From assembly GCA_021793055.1 (NCBI GenBank), contig JAJYTL010000169.1:1-7138 (forward strand): DNA of 7,138 nucleotides, read 5' to 3'. Of this stretch, positions 1 to 6,634 are shown piece after piece. Position 1 is the first letter of the stretch, and each line of letters opens with the position of its first letter. The position numbers and the translations under genes are program-made. Origin of the DNA: Pseudomonadota bacterium. Its GTDB lineage: Bacteria; Pseudomonadota; Alphaproteobacteria; Ferrovibrionales; Ferrovibrionaceae. The notes beneath the pieces were generated by a model. The model made no database searches. It saw only the letters and a list, made by a program, of their open reading frames with translations, and had not been told where the DNA came from.

Positions 1-150
1 CCGGACGGCTGGTGGCTCTTGCGCGCTTCAAATACCCAGGCGGTTCTGGTGGCGCGTTGCGAGGCGGCGACGTCGTCCGGCCTCGCGCGGGTCAAGGCCG
101 CGCTGTTCGCCGAGCTCGCCCGGAGCTGTTTACGGCCGCCGGTGGTTTAA
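1..150 (+). CDS. Phosphomannomutase/phosphoglucomutase, C-terminal end (5' part outside window)
   Basis: Frame 1 is open from the first base to a TAA at 148-150 and gives 49 residues. They contain DGWWLLRASNTQAVLVARCE, which matches the end of the alpha-D-phosphohexomutase family (ManB/AlgC/CpsG type): the R-x-S-N-T phosphate-binding loop of domain 4 followed by the VLVxRxEA strand and a final helix. The family interconverts hexose-6-phosphate and hexose-1-phosphate in the cytoplasm, feeding GDP-mannose or UDP-glucose synthesis for surface polysaccharides. The usual Pro after SNTx is Ala here. No start codon lies in the window, so ATG-based ORF calling would miss it. Its 3' end overlaps the convergent transporter gene by 21 bases. 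Family identity is confident; mannose versus glucose preference cannot be judged from this fragment. Confidence 0.88.
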   Translation, partial: PDGWWLLRASNTQAVLVARCEAATSSGLARVKAALFAELARSCLRPPVV

Positions 151-1419
151 CCGCCACCACATCAGCCGCAGAAAGGCGAGTGCCTGAACGCTGAGCATGA
201 GGCCCAAGGCCCAGGAATAGGCGGCGGCCGGGTAGTGTCCGGCGGCGTCGGGCGCCCAGAGGCCAACGACCATGCCGATCAGTGATTGCACGGCGAAAGC
301 GGAAAAGAAGATCAAAACATTGAGGCCGGTGGTCGAGCGGCCGCCCAGCTCCATCGGAAAATGCTGCGCGAGAACCGGAAAGCCGAGGCTGAGCGCGGAC
401 GACAGCAGCCCGAACAGGATCCAGGGCAGGTAGCCGGCCGCGTCGATGCGGAGCGTCAGCGCCAGCTCCACCAGATAAAAGAAAAACACCGTGCCGCACA
501 GCACGTCGATCAGCTTGAAGCCGAGATGGGTCAGCCGGTCGGCGATCAGCCCCATGGTCAAGTAGCCGGCCGAGAGCGCCACCGCGAGGGCGAAAAGATG
601 GGCCGCGACGGCCTGCAGGCTGAATCCGCCGACGTCGCGGAACCACAAGCCGGCCCAGAGACCCTGAATCGCCATATAGGTGCCGGTGGCGAGGCAGATC
701 GTCGGCGCCAGCCGGTGGAAGAGGGGGTCGGTGTAGATCGAGATCAGGCCCCGCAGTTGTTCGCGAAGCGGGCTCACGTCGCGGCTGCCCGGCTTGTCCG
801 GCACCAGGCTGAAAACCAGGCCGGCGATCGCCAGCGCGGCGAAAGTCATCAAGACAAACAGCACGCGCCAAGATATGAAGTGGAGCAGGGCGCGTGTCGG
901 CGCGGTGGCGGCAAAGACGCCGAGACTGCCACCGGCGAGCAGGGAACTGCTGGCGAGCGCCCAACGCTGGCGCGGGAGCCACAGCATGATGGCGCGAAAT
1001 CCCGACATCAGCGAGCAGGACACGCCGAGACCGATGACCGCGCGGCCGAAGGCGAGCGTGTATTGGCCTTGGCCGAAGGAAAAGAGCAACGTCCCGATAG
1101 CGGCGGCGCAAAACATCGCCGGTAGCACCCGGCGCGGGCCGAAGCGGTCGAGCAGGACGCCGAGCGGCAGCTGCATGCTTGCCGATGTGAAGAAGAAAAC
1201 CGCCGTGAGCAGGCCGAGGTCAGGCGCCCTGATGCCGACATCGGTCATCAGCTCCGGCGCGATGACGGCGTTGATGGTGCGGGCGTAAAAGGAAAAGAAC
1301 TGGCCGAGCGCGAAAGGGACGAAGATGGTCAGGGCGAAGCGCAGGAATCCGACGCCGGCTTCGGCCGATTCGGGCTCCGCCGATGCCGGATCGGCCGGTG
1401 GCGTCACGGCGGCGCGCAT
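130..1419 (-). CDS. Major facilitator superfamily (MFS) transporter
   Basis: This 429-residue protein has the length and alternating hydrophobic pattern of a 12-helix MFS permease of the inner membrane. The first about 25 residues are Ala/Pro/Glu-rich and probably cytoplasmic. The loop between helices 2 and 3 carries motif A (G87-V-L-L-D91-R-F-G94-P-R-R), and a second-half copy follows helix 8 (G290-L-I-A-D294-R). The central loop near 205-235 is hydrophilic. The substrate cannot be read from the sequence; sugar-phosphate, organic anion or drug export are all possible. The ATG at 1417-1419 is directly abutted by AAGGGG (reverse complement of 1420-1425), which is too close for a normal ribosome site. 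A GTG four codons downstream (1405-1407) sits 12 bases from the same AAGGGG, so either start is possible. The gene is monocistronic in view, with a long upstream region and a 3' overlap with the mutase gene. Confidence 0.9.
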   Translation of the reverse strand: MRAAVTPPADPASAEPESAEAGVGFLRFALTIFVPFALGQFFSFYARTINAVIAPELMTDVGIRAPDLGLLTAVFFFTSASMQLPLGVLLDRFGPRRVLPAMFCAAAIGTLLFSFGQGQYTLAFGRAVIGLGVSCSLMSGFRAIMLWLPRQRWALASSSLLAGGSLGVFAATAPTRALLHFISWRVLFVLMTFAALAIAGLVFSLVPDKPGSRDVSPLREQLRGLISIYTDPLFHRLAPTICLATGTYMAIQGLWAGLWFRDVGGFSLQAVAAHLFALAVALSAGYLTMGLIADRLTHLGFKLIDVLCGTVFFFYLVELALTLRIDAAGYLPWILFGLLSSALSLGFPVLAQHFPMELGGRSTTGLNVLIFFSAFAVQSLIGMVVGLWAPDAAGHYPAAAYSWALGLMLSVQALAFLRLMWWRLNHRRP

Positions 1420-1425
1420 CCCCTT
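1420..1425 (-). promoter_or_regulatory. Purine-rich Shine-Dalgarno-like AAGGGG at the MFS start
   Basis: On the minus strand AAGGGG touches the predicted ATG with no spacer. This unusual spacing leaves the start open: the GTG at 1405-1407 would have a 12-base spacer, slightly long but more workable. It affects only the four N-terminal residues. Confidence 0.35.
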
Positions 1426-1509
1426 AGCGCCGCGAACCGCGGGCGGAAGGCGGAATCGGGTTCGCGAAGGCTGTCGCTGGTCGCGGGCGCGGGGACGGAA
1501 TCTGCATCA

Positions 1510-1544
1510 TGACGGCACCATTCCACCAAGCCACGATGCCGTCA
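1510..1544. repeat. Perfect 8-bp inverted repeat with 19-base spacer
   Basis: TGACGGCA at 1510-1517 is mirrored by TGCCGTCA at 1537-1544. It lies about 90 bases upstream of the MFS start codon, inside the divergent gap. It could be a bipartite operator or a transcript hairpin with a large loop. An 8-bp arm pair at this spacing also arises by chance fairly often in GC-rich DNA, so the function is only a suggestion. Confidence 0.35.
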
Positions 1545-1908
1545 ATCTGCCGCCCGGCCGCGGCCCGCTTTCGCCACGGGGATGCGTCTCCGCCGCAACA
1601 GCCGGCGGGAAAAATTGGCCCGCTCGGCAAATGTCTTGGAAATCTCGGCGGCGCGGCTTTAACTTAACATCTTCTGTGTGTCGTATCGACCAGGCTGGTG
1701 CCGGACGTGCGTCCCCGGCGTGGCAAAGGAGTTGCGGGCCGCCCGTCGGCGGGTGAGCAGGCGTGTCGTCGACGCGCCGACAGTGCTAACGCGACAAGCC
1801 CTGACGGGGGAGCCGGGTTGAACGAAGAGGGCTTGCGCCCCTTTGCGACTTGCTGGCGTCGCGCCCGCTGGCCGGCGCGGAAGGTGAGCCGAGTCCCGCC
1901 GCTGTCGG

Positions 1909-3750
1909 GTGCTTGACACGATGCTGCATGCGCAAGCCGTTTGGATGGAGAGTCGCTGGCGTTTCCTGCGCCGGCTTGCGCGCAAGGACGAGCTGTTCTT
2001 GTTGGCGCTCGCGGCTGCGACCGGCTCGGTGGTCGGGGGCGGCGTGGTGGTGCAAAAGGACCTCGCGTCGCTGGTGCAGCACCTTACGTTCGGCGTATCG
2101 ATCGACCATCAGCCCGCGCTGGCGACGCTTTACGGCTGGTGGCGGCCGCTCCTGGTGCCGATTCTGGGGGGGCTCGCCTACGGCATCGGGGTTCACTTCA
2201 TCCGGCGCTGGCATCCGCAGGAAATCATCGATGCCATCGAGGCCAACGCCCTGCACGGCGGGCGCATGTCGTTCGCGGACAGTCTGGTGATCATCGCCAT
2301 GACCATCGCCTCGGTCGGGGTCGGCGCCTCGGTCGGCCTCGAGGCCTCCGTCGTTCAGATGGGTTCCGGGTTCTGCAGCTGGCTCGGCCAGTATATCCAG
2401 GTCAAGCGGTCCTCGCTCCGCACCATGGTGGGCTGCGGCGCCGCGGCGGCGATCGCCGCAGCCTTCAACGCGCCGCTCGCCGGCACGTTCTATGCTTTGG
2501 AGCTCGTTGTCGGCGGCTATGCGGTCACGGCGCTCGCCCCGGTACTGATCGCGGCCGTGGTGGGAACCGTGGTCTCGCGCTCGATCCTCGGCTCGGCGCC
2601 GCTTTGGGCGGTGGCGCGCTCGGCGCCCGGCGTCGCCAATACCGAATACCTAGTTTTTGTTGCGATCGGCGTGCTGGCGTCGGTGATGGGCATTCTCGTG
2701 ATGCGCGTCGCCACGGTTTTCGAGGCCCTCTATCGGCGCTGGTCGGCGCCCCATTGGCTGCGACCGGCCATCGGCGGCTGTGTGCTGGGGCTGACAGCGC
2801 TGTTTTTTCCGTCAGTCCTCGGCAGCGGCCATGGCGCGCTCGATGCCGTGGTCAACCAGCAATTTACCCTGCCCATTCTGATCGGGCTGGTTGGCGCGAA
2901 GGCGTTGGCCTCGGCGGTGAGCATCGGCTCCGGCTTTCGCGGCGGGCTGTTCAGCGCCTCGGTCTTTCTCGGCGGTTTGTTCGGCGGCGCGGTCGGCTGG
3001 CTGGCGGCACTGTTTCTGCCCGGCGTCCCCTTCGACTACACCGCTTACGCGCTGGTCGGGATGGGTGCCGTGGCGACCGCCGTGGTCGGCGCGCCCCTCA
3101 CCATGATCTTGCTCGTGCTTGAGACGACCTCGAACTATCCGGTCGCCATCGGGGTCATCGTCGGCGTGCTCGTCGCCTCGGCGGTGACGCGGCGCTGGTT
3201 CGGCTATTCCTTCTCGACGTGGCGCTTCCACCTTCGCGGCATGGACCTCCGCGGCTCTTCCGATATCGGCCGGCTGCGCGACCTCGCGGTGCGGGAGGTG
3301 CTTGACCGCAACGTTCTGCGCGTGCCTGCCGCGACCGATCTCGATACCTTGTGCAGCCTGTTTCTTCTCGGCACCGCCAAGGTCGCCTTTATCGAGAATC
3401 CGGACGGCACTTTCGCCGGCATGGTGGACAGCGCCGAGGCCAACGCGGCGCTGATCGAAGGCGATCCCGAGCGCGGCACGGCCGGAAGCCTGGTCTCCGA
3501 CCCGCCGCATTTCCTTACCGCCGACGAGGCGCTGCTTTCGGCCCTTGAGATGGTCGAATCGACCCGTTACGAGACCTTGCCGGTCGTGGTGTCGGTGGAG
3601 GAGCCGCGGGTCATCGGCTGCATCCACAAGGCGGACGTGCTGCAACGCTACTTCGAGGAACTCGACCGGATGCGGGTCGAGGACCTTGGCGATGTCGATA
3701 TCTTCAACATCTCATCGCCACAGGAGCACAAAAAGTCCCCCCGAGCCTGA
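1909..3750 (+). CDS. ClC-family chloride channel/transporter with C-terminal CBS pair
   Basis: This 613-residue inner-membrane protein moves chloride or another anion. Residues about 30-440 form the ClC membrane domain. Signatures seen are G-A-S-V-G-L-E145-A-S (the GREGP gate region, with the gating glutamate kept), FNAPLAG at 186-192, GSGFRGGLFSASVF at 340-353 and LVLETTSNY at 402-410. Residues about 462-585 form two CBS modules, which in other ClCs regulate gating, often by nucleotide binding. The usual GSGIP filter motif is replaced by R-W101-H-P-Q-E. The position of the proton glutamate (E203 in E. coli ClcA) is Leu199, as in channel-type ClCs, where it is hydrophobic. This suggests a passive channel or uncoupled transporter, but that is inference. 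The start is uncertain: GTG 1909, ATG 1921 and ATG 1945 all lack a clear ribosome site, and 1945 gives a plausible N-terminus. An in-frame stop lies at 1885. Numbering here is from 1909. Confidence 0.93.
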   Translation: MLDTMLHAQAVWMESRWRFLRRLARKDELFLLALAAATGSVVGGGVVVQKDLASLVQHLTFGVSIDHQPALATLYGWWRPLLVPILGGLAYGIGVHFIRRWHPQEIIDAIEANALHGGRMSFADSLVIIAMTIASVGVGASVGLEASVVQMGSGFCSWLGQYIQVKRSSLRTMVGCGAAAAIAAAFNAPLAGTFYALELVVGGYAVTALAPVLIAAVVGTVVSRSILGSAPLWAVARSAPGVANTEYLVFVAIGVLASVMGILVMRVATVFEALYRRWSAPHWLRPAIGGCVLGLTALFFPSVLGSGHGALDAVVNQQFTLPILIGLVGAKALASAVSIGSGFRGGLFSASVFLGGLFGGAVGWLAALFLPGVPFDYTAYALVGMGAVATAVVGAPLTMILLVLETTSNYPVAIGVIVGVLVASAVTRRWFGYSFSTWRFHLRGMDLRGSSDIGRLRDLAVREVLDRNVLRVPAATDLDTLCSLFLLGTAKVAFIENPDGTFAGMVDSAEANAALIEGDPERGTAGSLVSDPPHFLTADEALLSALEMVESTRYETLPVVVSVEEPRVIGCIHKADVLQRYFEELDRMRVEDLGDVDIFNISSPQEHKKSPRA

Positions 3751-3791
3751 CGGTCCCGAGCTGGCGGCGGGCGTCGCGATCGCGGCCTGAA

Positions 3792-3821
3792 CGCGCAGCT
3801 TGCCTTTCGGGCAAGCGCGCG
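3792..3821. terminator. Strong GC hairpin between convergent genes (possible bidirectional terminator)
   Basis: CGCGC (3792-3796), a bulged A (3797) and GCTTGCC (3798-3804) pair with GGCAAGC (3810-3816) and GCGCG (3817-3821) across the loop TTTCG. The result is a 12-bp stem with one bulge. It lies 41 bases after the ClC stop and 16 bases after the MlaC-type stop, where a shared terminator is expected. Neither side has a run of T, so it is not a textbook intrinsic terminator. It may act as a transcript-end stabiliser or in a Rho-assisted way. Confidence 0.55.
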
Positions 3822-3837
3822 GCCGGTTGCCGCCCCG

Positions 3838-4449
3838 CTACTGGCTCAGCTGCCGAACCTTTTGCCGAAGTTGGGCGATCAGCGTTCCGACATTGCCGCC
3901 GCCGCCCTCGATCACGGAGGCGAATTCTTGGCGCTGGGTAATCGCCATGCTGACGCCGTCCACGACCACGTCGGTGATGCGATAATGGCCGGGCGTGCCG
4001 CGCACCCGCCAGTTCACCTTAACCGGATGGCCGTTCGGCTGCTGGATCGTGCTCATGACGATCGTGTCGCCGGTCTCGGGCTGCATGCCGGAAACCCGGA
4101 TGCTTTCTTGGCTGTAGTGCGTCAGATTGATGGAGTAGGTCTTGACGATGTATTCGGCGAACAGCTTCTGATATTCGGCGCGCTGCGCGGGCGTCGCCTG
4201 GCGCCAGAACCGGCCGAGGACGAAGCGGCTGATCCCCGGCACGTCGAAATTGGCGAGGAACAGGCGCCGGAACGCCGTCTCGCGCTGCTTGTCGGTCAGG
4301 GTCGAGCTGGTCAGTGTGTGAATCGCCATATCGCCGAGGTTCTGGATGAACGCGCCGGCGTTGGGCTGGGCTGCGGCGCGGGCGGGCACGGTGCCGAAGA
4401 TGGCGAAAATGGCGGCGAATCCGATGAGGAAATGGCGGCGCACGATCAT
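3838..4449 (-). CDS. MlaC/Ttg2D-family periplasmic phospholipid-binding protein
   Basis: This 203-residue protein matches the MlaC (Ttg2D, toluene tolerance) family, which carries phospholipids across the periplasm between an outer-membrane lipoprotein and an inner-membrane ABC transporter. Residues 1-26 are a signal peptide: Arg4-Arg5, a hydrophobic core, and an A-R-A-type cleavage site. Family marks follow: F68-D-V-P-G-I-S-R-F-V-L-G-R-F-W near 68-82, KLFAEYIVKTY near 95-105, VNWRVRG near 145-151, and DVVVDGVSMAITQRQEF at 160-176. I chose the ATG at 4447-4449 because it gives a clean signal peptide. An in-frame ATG at 4525-4527 would add 26 residues and bury it. The gene stands alone: no mlaD, mlaE, mlaF or mlaA beside it. 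The hopanoid-associated relative HpnM belongs to the same superfamily and cannot be excluded without hpn neighbours. Confidence 0.92.
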   Translation of the reverse strand: MIVRRHFLIGFAAIFAIFGTVPARAAAQPNAGAFIQNLGDMAIHTLTSSTLTDKQRETAFRRLFLANFDVPGISRFVLGRFWRQATPAQRAEYQKLFAEYIVKTYSINLTHYSQESIRVSGMQPETGDTIVMSTIQQPNGHPVKVNWRVRGTPGHYRITDVVVDGVSMAITQRQEFASVIEGGGGNVGTLIAQLRQKVRQLSQ

Positions 4450-4527
4450 GGTCAATGCTCTATATGCGGTGAACGGGATTCCGAAAGCCCTATAGGACGC
4501 TAGCGCGGCGGCAAGATCGACCCTCAC

Positions 4528-4896
4528 GACAAGTCAACCAATTATAACGCAAAGATCACGGGACTTCGAGTGCATCCGGACCTGCGGCAGCCGGCATCGT
4601 AGGCGGCGAAGAACGCGGCGCCCCGAATATTCTACGAATGGTTGCCGTGCGCTCTACATTACAATCAAAGATGTTGACGATTGGTTGCGGGGTGCGCGCC
4701 CGGCTGCCGCGACGGCCGGACTTTGCGGCAGAAATCGTGCCCGGTCGCCGCTGTGAAAAAGAGGCGGCCGGGCTGTAGGCGCGGACGTCGCGGTCTCCGG
4801 GCGCGGCGGGCCTCGGCGCGGATTGGCGGCTCGCGCCGGCTCGCCGCCATCGCTATGATGCGCCCGCCCGAGTCTTGCATCAGAAATGGTTTGCCG
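4528..4896. other. Divergent intergenic region between MlaC-type gene and glycosyltransferase
   Basis: About 370 bases with no supported gene. The left half (4528-4680) is comparatively AT-rich and holds the TATAAT hexamer. The right half (4681-4896) is very GC-rich and open in frame with the glycosyltransferase back to a TTG at 4681, but the 72 codons encode an Arg-rich, low-complexity stretch that does not resemble the family's N-terminus. A possible hairpin (GCCCG 4739-4743 and GCCGC 4747-4751 against GCGGC 4764-4768 and CGGGC 4769-4773, A-rich loop) lies here. TATGAT at 4854-4859 could be a -10 box for the downstream operon, without a recognisable -35. Confidence 0.55.
4541..4546 (-). promoter_or_regulatory. 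Perfect TATAAT -10-like hexamer upstream of the MlaC-type gene
   Basis: The minus strand reads TATAAT here, in an AT-rich island of otherwise GC-rich DNA. Transcription would start near 4534 and leave a leader of about 85 bases before the ATG at 4449, but only about 7 bases before the ATG at 4527. This mildly favours the shorter protein. No TTGACA-like box is visible 16-18 bases upstream, so the promoter is tentative. Confidence 0.4.
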
Positions 4897-6633
4897 ATGT
4901 CCGGCCCGTCACCGACTGTTCGCCGCCGCCTTGCCGTCTGCGCGGCCTTTGCCCTGGCCTTAATGATGATCTTCTACCGTCTCGGCGGCTTGCCGCTGAT
5001 GCAGCCGGACGAAGGCCGCAACGCCGAGGTCGCCCGCGAAATGCACCTCTCTGGAGCGTGGCTGGTGCCGACCTATGACGGGCTTGCGTATCTCGACAAG
5101 CCGGCCTTCTATTTTCGCGCCGTGGCGTTGTCCTTCGATCTTTTCGGCCAGTCGCAGGCGACGGCGCGGCTGCCCTCGGCCTTGGCGGCGCTCGCCCTGC
5201 TCGGCGTCCTGTTTTTGTTTCTTCGTCGCGCCTACGACACCCGCACGGCGGCGCTGGCTGTCGCGGTGGTGGCGACGACACCGCTCTTTTTCGCCTTCGC
5301 GCGGCTGGTCATTTTCGACATGCCGCTGGCACTTTTCGTCTCGCTGGCGATTTTCGCCGGCTATCGTGCCGAGGAGCCGGGGCGGGAGCCGAGACGCTGG
5401 TATCTGCTGAGCTGGGCCGCGTCCGGCGTCGCGACTTTGATCAAGGGGCCGATCGGTCTCCTTCTGCCGCTTCTCGTTCTCGGCGTCCTGAACGTGGTGG
5501 AAAAGCGAAAGCAGGCTTGGGGACGGTTGTTCCGCCCGCTTAATTTCGCGGTCTTCGCGGCCTTGGTGCTGCCGTGGTTCGTCGGCGTCACGCTACAGCA
5601 TCCGGATTTTCCCTATTACGGCCTGGTCAAGGAGTCGCTCGACCGCCTGGCGACCCGTGATTTCGGCCGCACGCGACCGTTCTATTTCTATCTGCCGGTC
5701 ATCCTAGGGGCCTTTTTCCCCTGGAGCTTGCTGATCCCGGAAGGCGTCGTGCTGGCGTGGCGAGAGCGCCGGCGATGGCTGCGGCCCGATCGCCTGTTCG
5801 CGGTCTGGGCGGCGGTGGTGGTGATCTTCTTCTCGTTGCCGCGCTCCAAACTGCCGGGTTACATCCTGACCGCGGTGGTGGCGCTCGGCGTCCTCGCGGC
5901 GCGCGGCTTCGCCCGCGCCTTCGCGGACGGCCAAGGCCGTGCCGCGCGGCTGATCCTGCGCGCAACCCTGGCGCTCGGCGTGATCGCGCTCATGGGCGGC
6001 GCGCTCGTCGCCTGGGATATCGCGCATCGGGCGTTCCTGGCGCGGCTCGGCGCGCACGGCCACTATGTCGCGGCCCTCCGTCCGGCTTTGCCGCTTCTTG
6101 CCGCCTGTCTCCTGGCGACGGCGCTGGTGGCGGTCGCCGCCGCCTGGCGCCGGCGCGTCGGCCTCGCCCTGCTCGCTTTCCTGCTCTTTCCGGCGGCCGT
6201 CACCACCGTCGGCTTCCCGCTCTTTCAGGACTACGCCGAGAGCCATTCCACCCGCGCCCTGGCGGCGCGCATGGCGAACCTGCCGCCGGAGGTCCGGATC
6301 GTCTGTTTCGAGTGCTTTCCGGACGGCGTGCCGTTCTATATTCATCGCCGGATCACGGTCGTCACCAGGGACGGCAGCGAGCTGACCAGCAACTACATCC
6401 GCTTCGCCCTGGCGCGCAGCGCGCATTGGCCGGCGGTATTGGTGCCGCTCGACGGCTTTGCGCATTGGCTTGCAACCCGCCGGCATCCGATTTACTTGTT
6501 GGCGAAGGGCAACCAGAAGCGAACGCTGCGGCGAGTCGCGGCGGAATACGGGGGAGCGGTGGAGAGGCTTCCCCTTGGCTATGGGGCGGTGCTTCTTTCC
6601 CGACCGACGAAAGCGCAAGCGACGAGGGACTGA
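4897..6633 (+). CDS. ArnT/PMT-type (GT-C fold) lipid-linked-sugar glycosyltransferase
   Basis: This 578-residue polytopic inner-membrane protein resembles ArnT and the dolichyl/polyprenyl-phosphate-mannose transferases. Such enzymes transfer a sugar from a polyprenyl-phosphate carrier to an acceptor on the periplasmic side. After helix 1 (about 11-30) comes the catalytic first loop, QPD38-E39-GRNAEVARE. It is followed by SGAWLVP (52-58) and YLDK68PAFYF, where the acidic pair and the Lys match the ArnT metal/lipid-phosphate residues. The later FFSLPRSKLPGYIL (311-324) is the family's second recognisable signature. About 11-13 membrane segments run to about 440, then a soluble, probably periplasmic C-terminal domain of about 138 residues. 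Length is close to ArnT (about 550). I chose ATG 4897 because the upstream in-frame codons look non-coding. ATG 4855 or 4858 are alternatives, and none has a good ribosome site. The sugar and acceptor are unknown: I see no evidence for aminoarabinose specifically. It is translationally adjacent to the next gene. Confidence 0.88.
   Translation: MSGPSPTVRRRLAVCAAFALALMMIFYRLGGLPLMQPDEGRNAEVAREMHLSGAWLVPTYDGLAYLDKPAFYFRAVALSFDLFGQSQATARLPSALAALALLGVLFLFLRRAYDTRTAALAVAVVATTPLFFAFARLVIFDMPLALFVSLAIFAGYRAEEPGREPRRWYLLSWAASGVATLIKGPIGLLLPLLVLGVLNVVEKRKQAWGRLFRPLNFAVFAALVLPWFVGVTLQHPDFPYYGLVKESLDRLATRDFGRTRPFYFYLPVILGAFFPWSLLIPEGVVLAWRERRRWLRPDRLFAVWAAVVVIFFSLPRSKLPGYILTAVVALGVLAARGFARAFADGQGRAARLILRATLALGVIALMGGALVAWDIAHRAFLARLGAHGHYVAALRPALPLLAACLLATALVAVAAAWRRRVGLALLAFLLFPAAVTTVGFPLFQDYAESHSTRALAARMANLPPEVRIVCFECFPDGVPFYIHRRITVVTRDGSELTSNYIRFALARSAHWPAVLVPLDGFAHWLATRRHPIYLLAKGNQKRTLRRVAAEYGGAVERLPLGYGAVLLSRPTKAQATRD
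6624..6628 (+). promoter_or_regulatory. Ribosome binding site GAGGG deciding the GTG start of the AsnB-like gene
   Basis: GAGGG lies inside the last codons of the glycosyltransferase gene, 6 bases before the GTG at 6635. This normal spacing supports the GTG start, which also places the catalytic Cys at position 2. Confidence 0.7.
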
Positions 6634-6634
6634 A

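Larger units (their letters stand above)
1420..1908. other. 489-base divergent intergenic region between MFS and ClC genes
   Basis: No reading frame here looks like a protein. The short open frames on both strands are Arg/Pro/Ala-rich and lack conserved motifs or ribosome sites. The stretch must hold the promoters of both flanking genes, but I cannot find a convincing -35/-10 pair on either strand. The most AT-rich patch is around 1657-1690 (TTTAACTTAACATCTTCTG). TTGGAA at 1636-1641 followed after 18 bases by TAACTT is a weak + strand candidate only. Notable structures are an 8-bp dyad at 1510-1544 and a small hairpin, GGGC-ttgc-GCCC, at 1829-1840. Confidence 0.6.

Noticed and set aside
286..1125. 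Long plus-strand open frame of 279 codons opposite the MFS gene
   Set aside because: It is rich in Arg/Gln/Glu/Gly with no hydrophobic core or motif, the usual shadow of a GC-rich antisense frame; the minus-strand frame has clear MFS signatures.
1739..1752. CCGCC-cgtc-GGCGG hairpin as a terminator
   Set aside because: A 5-bp stem in GC-rich DNA with no T-tract and no gene ending nearby.
1698..1916. 72-codon plus-strand frame ending at the ClC start
   Set aside because: No ribosome site, no recognisable motif, Arg/Ala/Pro-rich; its overlap with the ClC start looks coincidental.
1913..1918. TTGACA hexamer resembling a -35 box
   Set aside because: At 17 bases downstream the sequence is GCCGTT, not a -10, and transcription would start after all candidate ClC start codons.
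2812..3645. Minus-strand open frame of 277 codons opposite the ClC gene
   Set aside because: Composition is typical of antisense GC-rich frames, while the sense frame carries ClC and CBS motifs.
4674..4679. TTGACG as a -35 box for the glycosyltransferase
   Set aside because: The sequence 16-18 bases downstream is GC-only with no -10 resemblance.
4739..4773. 10-bp bulged hairpin with A-rich loop as a riboswitch or attenuator
   Set aside because: Such stems are frequent by chance in this very GC-rich stretch, and no known riboswitch motif or T-run accompanies it.
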